The notes under the pieces: model-generated | What the model was told of the DNA's origin: nothing | Seen by the model: only the letters and a program-made list of their open reading frames with translations | Database searches by the model: none | Translations under genes and position numbers: made by a program | NCBI GenBank assembly: GCA_020430865.1 | Contig: JAGQIY010001485.1 | Location: 1 to 8,174, forward strand | Source of the DNA: Myxococcales bacterium | GTDB lineage: Bacteria > Myxococcota > Polyangia > Polyangiales > Polyangiaceae | Length of the DNA stretch: 8,174 nucleotides | Direction of reading: 5' to 3' | Shown here: in pieces, positions 5,157-8,174 of the stretch | How positions within the stretch are numbered: the first letter of the stretch is position 1 | Layout of the letters: every line of letters begins with the position of its first letter

Positions 5157-5933
5157 ATGGAAGAGCAGACACAGAGCTCCAACATCGCTGACTCCATCTT
5201 TCGCGACCTGCGCCGCCAGATCCTGGTGGGTGAGCTGGCCGCGGGTGAGCGGTTGCCCGGCGAACGAGACCTCGCCGCGACCTACGGCACCAACCGGAAC
5301 ACGCTTCGAGAGGCGGTGCGAAAGCTGGAGCAAGCGCGTCTCGTCACGGTGCGGCACGGACAGGGGGTCACGATCAGTGACTACAAGAAGACGGGCACGA
5401 TGGAGTTGCTCTCCCCCATGCTGGAGGCGGGGGGCTCTTTGGCCGAGGTCGTGCATATCCTCGAGGATATCCTGCCAGCACGCGAGCAGGTGCTCGAGTT
5501 CGCTACCCGGTTGGCCGTGCGACGCGCTGACAGCAGCGACATCGATCGCCTGACCGGCATCACCGATCTGCTGATCACCGCGTTCGAGACCAAGGATGGA
5601 GCGCTGGTCGGCAAGGGCTTCCATCGCTGGCTGGAGGCACTCATCGACGCGGGGCACTCCACCGCGATCCGCTGGATCGCCAATCCGTTCCTCGAAGCGT
5701 ACCGTGACATCCTCGGGCGCTACCCGGCGCTCTGGGTCCTGGAGTCCAGCTTCCCTGATTACCTCCGGGAAACACTCAGCGCACTAGCCGACGGCGACGA
5801 GGAGCGCGCGATCGGCGCGAGCCGGAAGTACTACCAGCGCGTCGACCGCGAGTTCGTCGTGCTGCTCAAGACCGTCGTCAAGCCAGCCTTGTTGGCGACC
5901 CCACCCCCAACACCACCAGACGAGGAGCCATGA
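5157..5933 (+). CDS. FadR-like GntR-family transcriptional regulator
   Basis: This 258-residue regulator has an N-terminal winged helix-turn-helix (about 8-74) and an all-helical effector domain (about 80-240). R37, R47, R51 and H67 align with E. coli FadR DNA contacts R35, R45, R49 and H65 at the same spacing. The effector domain also follows FadR: the linker after the wing, a G-x8-N-x5-Y-x3-GRY stretch (residues 166-189) and a LSAL-containing helix. The Asp and three His residues that bind metal in ordinary FCD regulators are mostly missing; H156 remains. Positions aligning with FadR acyl-CoA-contact residues are changed (G216 to Y226, E218 to R228, W223 to F233), so the ligand may differ. 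The frame is open back to 5019, but the ATG at 5157 fits the family N-terminus; no clear ribosome site is seen for either. It overlaps the next gene by 4 nt and probably represses its own operon through the 4959-4987 boxes. Confidence 0.87.
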   Translation: MEEQTQSSNIADSIFRDLRRQILVGELAAGERLPGERDLAATYGTNRNTLREAVRKLEQARLVTVRHGQGVTISDYKKTGTMELLSPMLEAGGSLAEVVHILEDILPAREQVLEFATRLAVRRADSSDIDRLTGITDLLITAFETKDGALVGKGFHRWLEALIDAGHSTAIRWIANPFLEAYRDILGRYPALWVLESSFPDYLRETLSALADGDEERAIGASRKYYQRVDREFVVLLKTVVKPALLATPPPTPPDEEP

Positions 5934-6499
5934 CCGCCAAGCCGAGCAAGCACGAGCCTCTGCCCGAACCCAAACGCAAGCTGCCCATGGCGTCACAGAC
6001 GCCCGCGCTTGCTCGGCACCCCCAGGACGGCTGGACCTTCGCCGACCCCTATCCGATGAGCGAGCGCTACGTGCGCATGTTTCACGCCATCATCACCATC
6101 CTGTGCCCGCCGCCTCCGGCGCCGCTCACCGAGGACATGGTGACCCGTATCGAGCGCCACGTTCGTGGGTTCATGATGTACATGCACCCGCTGGCAGCGC
6201 GCGGGCTCTGGCTGTCGTTCATCCTGCTCGACTGGGCGCCGCGCCTGCTCTTCATGAGTACGAAGCGCGTGAGCCAGATGGAGCGCAGTCAGGCCGACCG
6301 CGTACTGGCGCGCTTCGCCAGCTCGCGCTGGATGCCCATCCGCCTGCTGGTGGTGGGCATCCGCGGCTCGGTGCTCAGCGCTTACTTCGACACCGACGAG
6401 GTGCACCAGCGCCTGAACTACAAGCCCATCGCGTTCATGAGACAGCGCATCGAGCTGCGTCACGATCTGTTGAGTGAGAGCGCGCTGGCAGCGCAGTGA
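5930..6499 (+). CDS. Small partner protein of the GMC oxidoreductase
   Basis: This 189-residue protein has a disordered, charged N-terminus (1-35), then a helical body. It carries MFHAIITILCPPPP at about 50-63, an amphipathic region, a hydrophobic helix around 92-109 (GLWLSFILLDWAPRLLFM) and another around 135-153 ending in AYF. The layout recalls the N-terminal domain fused to the GMC domain in plant long-chain alcohol oxidases, and the small (gamma) subunit of FAD-dependent gluconate/glucose dehydrogenases. This is a pattern-level resemblance only. It probably binds, stabilises or membrane-anchors the GMC subunit encoded 14 nt downstream. There is no Tat or Sec signal, unlike periplasmic sugar-dehydrogenase small subunits, so a cytoplasmic or inner-membrane-surface site is likely. 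The start overlaps the regulator stop as ATGA, with GAGGAG at 5922-5927, indicating translational coupling. I know no function for it on its own. Confidence 0.75.
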   Translation: MTAKPSKHEPLPEPKRKLPMASQTPALARHPQDGWTFADPYPMSERYVRMFHAIITILCPPPPAPLTEDMVTRIERHVRGFMMYMHPLAARGLWLSFILLDWAPRLLFMSTKRVSQMERSQADRVLARFASSRWMPIRLLVVGIRGSVLSAYFDTDEVHQRLNYKPIAFMRQRIELRHDLLSESALAAQ

Positions 6500-6513
6500 T
6501 CCGGAGGCCCCCA

Positions 6514-8031
6514 ATGACCGTTCTCGCCCACGAAGACTACGCCGAAGATCAGTCCTTCGAAGCCGATGTGGTGGTCGTCGGTACCGGCGCCGGCGGCGCC
6601 GCGGCCGGCGCAGCGCTCGCAGAGGCTGGCCACCACGTGATGTTCGTCGAGGAGGGCAGCTATCACCCGACCTCGTCGTTCAACCCCTACACCACGCAGA
6701 GCGTGCCCCGGCTGTACCGGGACGCGAGCGCGACGATGATCGTCGGTCGCACACCAATCCCTTACGTCGAGGGGCGCTGCGTCGGTGGCAGCACGGTGAT
6801 CAACGGAGGCATGGCGTATCGACCACCGGAGCGCGTGCTCGCCGACTGGGAGCGCATCACGCGTTCCTCGGACATGGGAGTGACGGGGCTCGACGAAGTC
6901 TTCCAGGAGGTCGAGCACACGATCAGCGCCAACTACCAGTCCGAGGTCTCCGTGGGTGAAGACAGTCGCCTGATGGAGGCCGGTGCCAAGAAGATGGGCT
7001 GGCACTACACCACGAACCGCAGGAACCAGAGCGCTTGCGTCGGCGCGAACAACTGCGCGCTGGGCTGCCCCACGGGGGCGAAGCAGTCGACACTCGTCAG
7101 CTACCTCCCTCGCGCCTTCGCCAGGGGCGCTGATTGCCTCACGGAAGTCAGAGTCGAGCAACTCTGGATCGAGGGCGGACGCTGCGTCGGCATCATCGGT
7201 AGGTCCATCAACCCACAGACGCGCAAGGCTGATCGAAAGGTTCGTGTGAGGGCGAGGGCGGTGATCGTCGCTTGCGGCGCGGTGCAGACCCCGCTGCTCT
7301 TGCAGAAACACAAACTCGGTCGCCGCAGCGGTCAGCTCGGCAAGAACTTCCTGTGCCACCCCAACGCGAAGGTGCTCGCCGTCTACCCCCACCAGGTGGA
7401 CGGCTACAAGGGCGTGAGCCAGAACACTCAGATCCGGGAGTTCCACGAGGACGGCCTGCTGTTCGCAGAGAACTTCGTTGCCCCGGGGATCCTTGCGGCC
7501 TACCTACCGTTCCACGGTTCTCGCGCGTGGGAGCTGATGAGTCGCTACGAGAACATGGTGATCAGCGGTGTGCTCGTGGAAGACTCCACTTCGGGCAGCG
7601 TCAGTCGCACCATGCTCGGCATGCCCCTGGTTCGCTACGACCTGACGAACCTGGACCACCAGCGCTTCAAGCGCGGGGTGAAGCTCCTGGCCTCGATGCA
7701 CTTCGAGCTCGGGGCGGAAATGGTGGTGCTGCCATTCACGAACCAGCACATCGCCTACACCCGTGACGATCTGGACAAGATCGACGAGCTGCAGACAGAC
7801 GTGAACACTCTGGAGTTGTTCACGGTGCATCTGATGGGGACGGCGCGCATGGGCTCCGACCCAGCGACGTCCGTGGTCAATCTCAGCGGCGAGGTCTGGG
7901 ACCTACCAGGCTGCTACGTCGCCGACGCGAGCCTGTTCCCCACGGCAATCGGGGTGAACCCTCAGGTGACCATCATGGCGCTGGCCACGCGCATCGGCCG
8001 TCGCCTCGAGCTCAGCGCGCGCGCCGCCTGA
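6514..8031 (+). CDS. GMC-family FAD oxidoreductase, long-chain alcohol oxidase-like
   Basis: This 505-residue flavoenzyme oxidises an alcohol group using FAD. The FAD-binding fold is at the N-terminus: V20-V-V-G23-T-G25-A-G-G28 and E46/E47 for the ribose. The second GMC stretch, GRCVGGSTVINGG (87-99), touches the flavin. The C-terminal catalytic segment holds H439 in VHLMGTARMG and N482 in GVNPQ, the His/Asn pair of cholesterol-oxidase-type members. GE-x-W and ADASLFPTAIGVNP strongly recall fatty-alcohol oxidases. C175-x5-C181-x3-C185-P lies where FAD-glucose dehydrogenases carry their 3Fe-4S cysteines, suggesting a possible cluster and electron transfer to a carrier rather than to oxygen. 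No signal peptide is present. GGAGG at 6503-6507, 6 nt before the ATG at 6514, fixes the start over a GTG at 6496. The substrate is unknown; long-chain or other lipid alcohols are a reasonable guess given the FadR-like regulator. Confidence 0.9.
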   Translation: MTVLAHEDYAEDQSFEADVVVVGTGAGGAAAGAALAEAGHHVMFVEEGSYHPTSSFNPYTTQSVPRLYRDASATMIVGRTPIPYVEGRCVGGSTVINGGMAYRPPERVLADWERITRSSDMGVTGLDEVFQEVEHTISANYQSEVSVGEDSRLMEAGAKKMGWHYTTNRRNQSACVGANNCALGCPTGAKQSTLVSYLPRAFARGADCLTEVRVEQLWIEGGRCVGIIGRSINPQTRKADRKVRVRARAVIVACGAVQTPLLLQKHKLGRRSGQLGKNFLCHPNAKVLAVYPHQVDGYKGVSQNTQIREFHEDGLLFAENFVAPGILAAYLPFHGSRAWELMSRYENMVISGVLVEDSTSGSVSRTMLGMPLVRYDLTNLDHQRFKRGVKLLASMHFELGAEMVVLPFTNQHIAYTRDDLDKIDELQTDVNTLELFTVHLMGTARMGSDPATSVVNLSGEVWDLPGCYVADASLFPTAIGVNPQVTIMALATRIGRRLELSARAA

Positions 8032-8070
8032 ACGACGGCGCGTGCACGCGGGCGCGTGAGCACGCTCGAG

Positions 8071-8133
8071 AGCCCTCCAGCTCTGCGGACCAAAGTCAGG
8101 GCACGCGACCTTGGACCGCAGAGCTGGAGGGCT
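8071..8133 (+). terminator. Long hairpin terminator after the GMC operon
   Basis: AGCCCTCCAGCTCTGCGG (8071-8088) pairs perfectly with CCGCAGAGCTGGAGGGCT (8116-8133). After one A/A mismatch, CCAA (8090-8093) and TTGG (8111-8114) extend it, leaving a 17-nt loop. It starts 40 nt after the GMC stop and is followed by TTCTCCT, a short pyrimidine tail rather than a clean T-run. The stem is unusually long for an ordinary terminator, but its position makes termination or 3'-end protection the best explanation. Confidence 0.65.
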
Positions 8134-8150
8134 TTCTCCTGGCCGAGCGA

Positions 8151-8174
8151 TAGTAACTCAGGGTTGAGTTACTA
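8151..8174. promoter_or_regulatory. Perfect palindrome at the right edge, probable operator
   Basis: TAGTAACTCA (8151-8160) and TGAGTTACTA (8165-8174) are exact inverted repeats around GGGT. The arms are AT-rich against a GC-rich background, as is usual for operators here, and the form suits a TetR-type dimer site for a gene beyond the window. The sequence stops exactly at the arm end, so the palindrome may extend and a terminator cannot be excluded. Confidence 0.45.

Noticed and set aside
4055..5197. 380-residue open frame on the minus strand
   Set aside because: It is antisense to the well-supported dioxygenase and crosses the operator region; the product resembles no protein and such long shadows are common in GC-rich DNA.
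6460..7446. 328-residue minus-strand open frame
   Set aside because: It is antisense to the GMC oxidoreductase FAD-binding domain and has no recognisable motif.
8039..8050. 12-bp palindrome CGCGTGCACGCG
   Set aside because: It is composed of simple GC-rich alternation, where such palindromes arise readily; no positional support for a function.
1..8174. Mobile elements, CRISPR arrays, tRNA or rRNA
   Set aside because: No spaced direct repeats, transposase-like protein, tRNA cloverleaf or rRNA segment was recognised on either strand.

Overview
The window is uniformly GC-rich, and its real genes show strong G/C preference at third codon positions. It carries a lipoprotein with a long Gly/Ser linker behind the lipid-anchor cysteine, an FHA-domain protein, and few Shine-Dalgarno-led genes. 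This style suggests a myxobacterium-like (Myxococcota/Polyangia) chromosome. That is an inference from gene style, not a taxonomic proof. No tRNA, rRNA, CRISPR array, transposase or phage gene is visible, and nothing points to recent transfer.

Layout. Bases 1-259 hold the 5' end of a minus-strand lipoprotein-like gene that runs off the left edge. Diverging from it is an FHA-domain protein (342-1154), followed by a small proline-rich unknown protein (1183-1554). A hairpin (1589-1616) lies between this pair and a minus-strand secreted PHB-depolymerase/feruloyl-esterase-type lipoprotein (1642-2676). A divergent spacer with a 17-bp palindrome leads to a plus-strand pair 16 nt apart: an AcpH-like (DUF479) protein (2854-3513) and a long, animal-type tryptophan 2,3-dioxygenase (3530-4678).

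A 478-nt gene-free region (4679-5156) follows. It carries two TGGTNNNACCA boxes arranged as an inverted repeat, a 14-bp palindrome, a plausible promoter under the boxes, and a structured GC-rich leader. Downstream is a tight three-gene operon: a FadR-like GntR regulator (5157-5933), a small subunit-like protein overlapping it by ATGA (5930-6499), and a GMC flavin oxidoreductase of the long-chain alcohol oxidase type (6514-8031). A long hairpin (8071-8133) closes the operon. At the right edge is a perfect 10-bp-arm palindrome (8151-8174), probably belonging to the next gene.

How it fits together. The most interesting unit is 4950-8133. The regulator keeps all four E. coli FadR DNA-contact residues, and its own upstream region carries FadR/PdhR-type operators, so autoregulation is the simplest model. 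It appears to control a two-protein oxidoreductase: a GMC catalytic subunit with a C-x5-C-x3-C motif that could hold an iron-sulfur cluster, plus a partner resembling the N-terminal part of plant fatty-alcohol oxidases or the small subunit of FAD-dependent sugar dehydrogenases. The substrate may be a fatty alcohol or another lipid alcohol, which is unproven. A third exact copy of the operator 11-mer sits 12 nt before the small unknown gene at 1183, hinting at a shared regulon.
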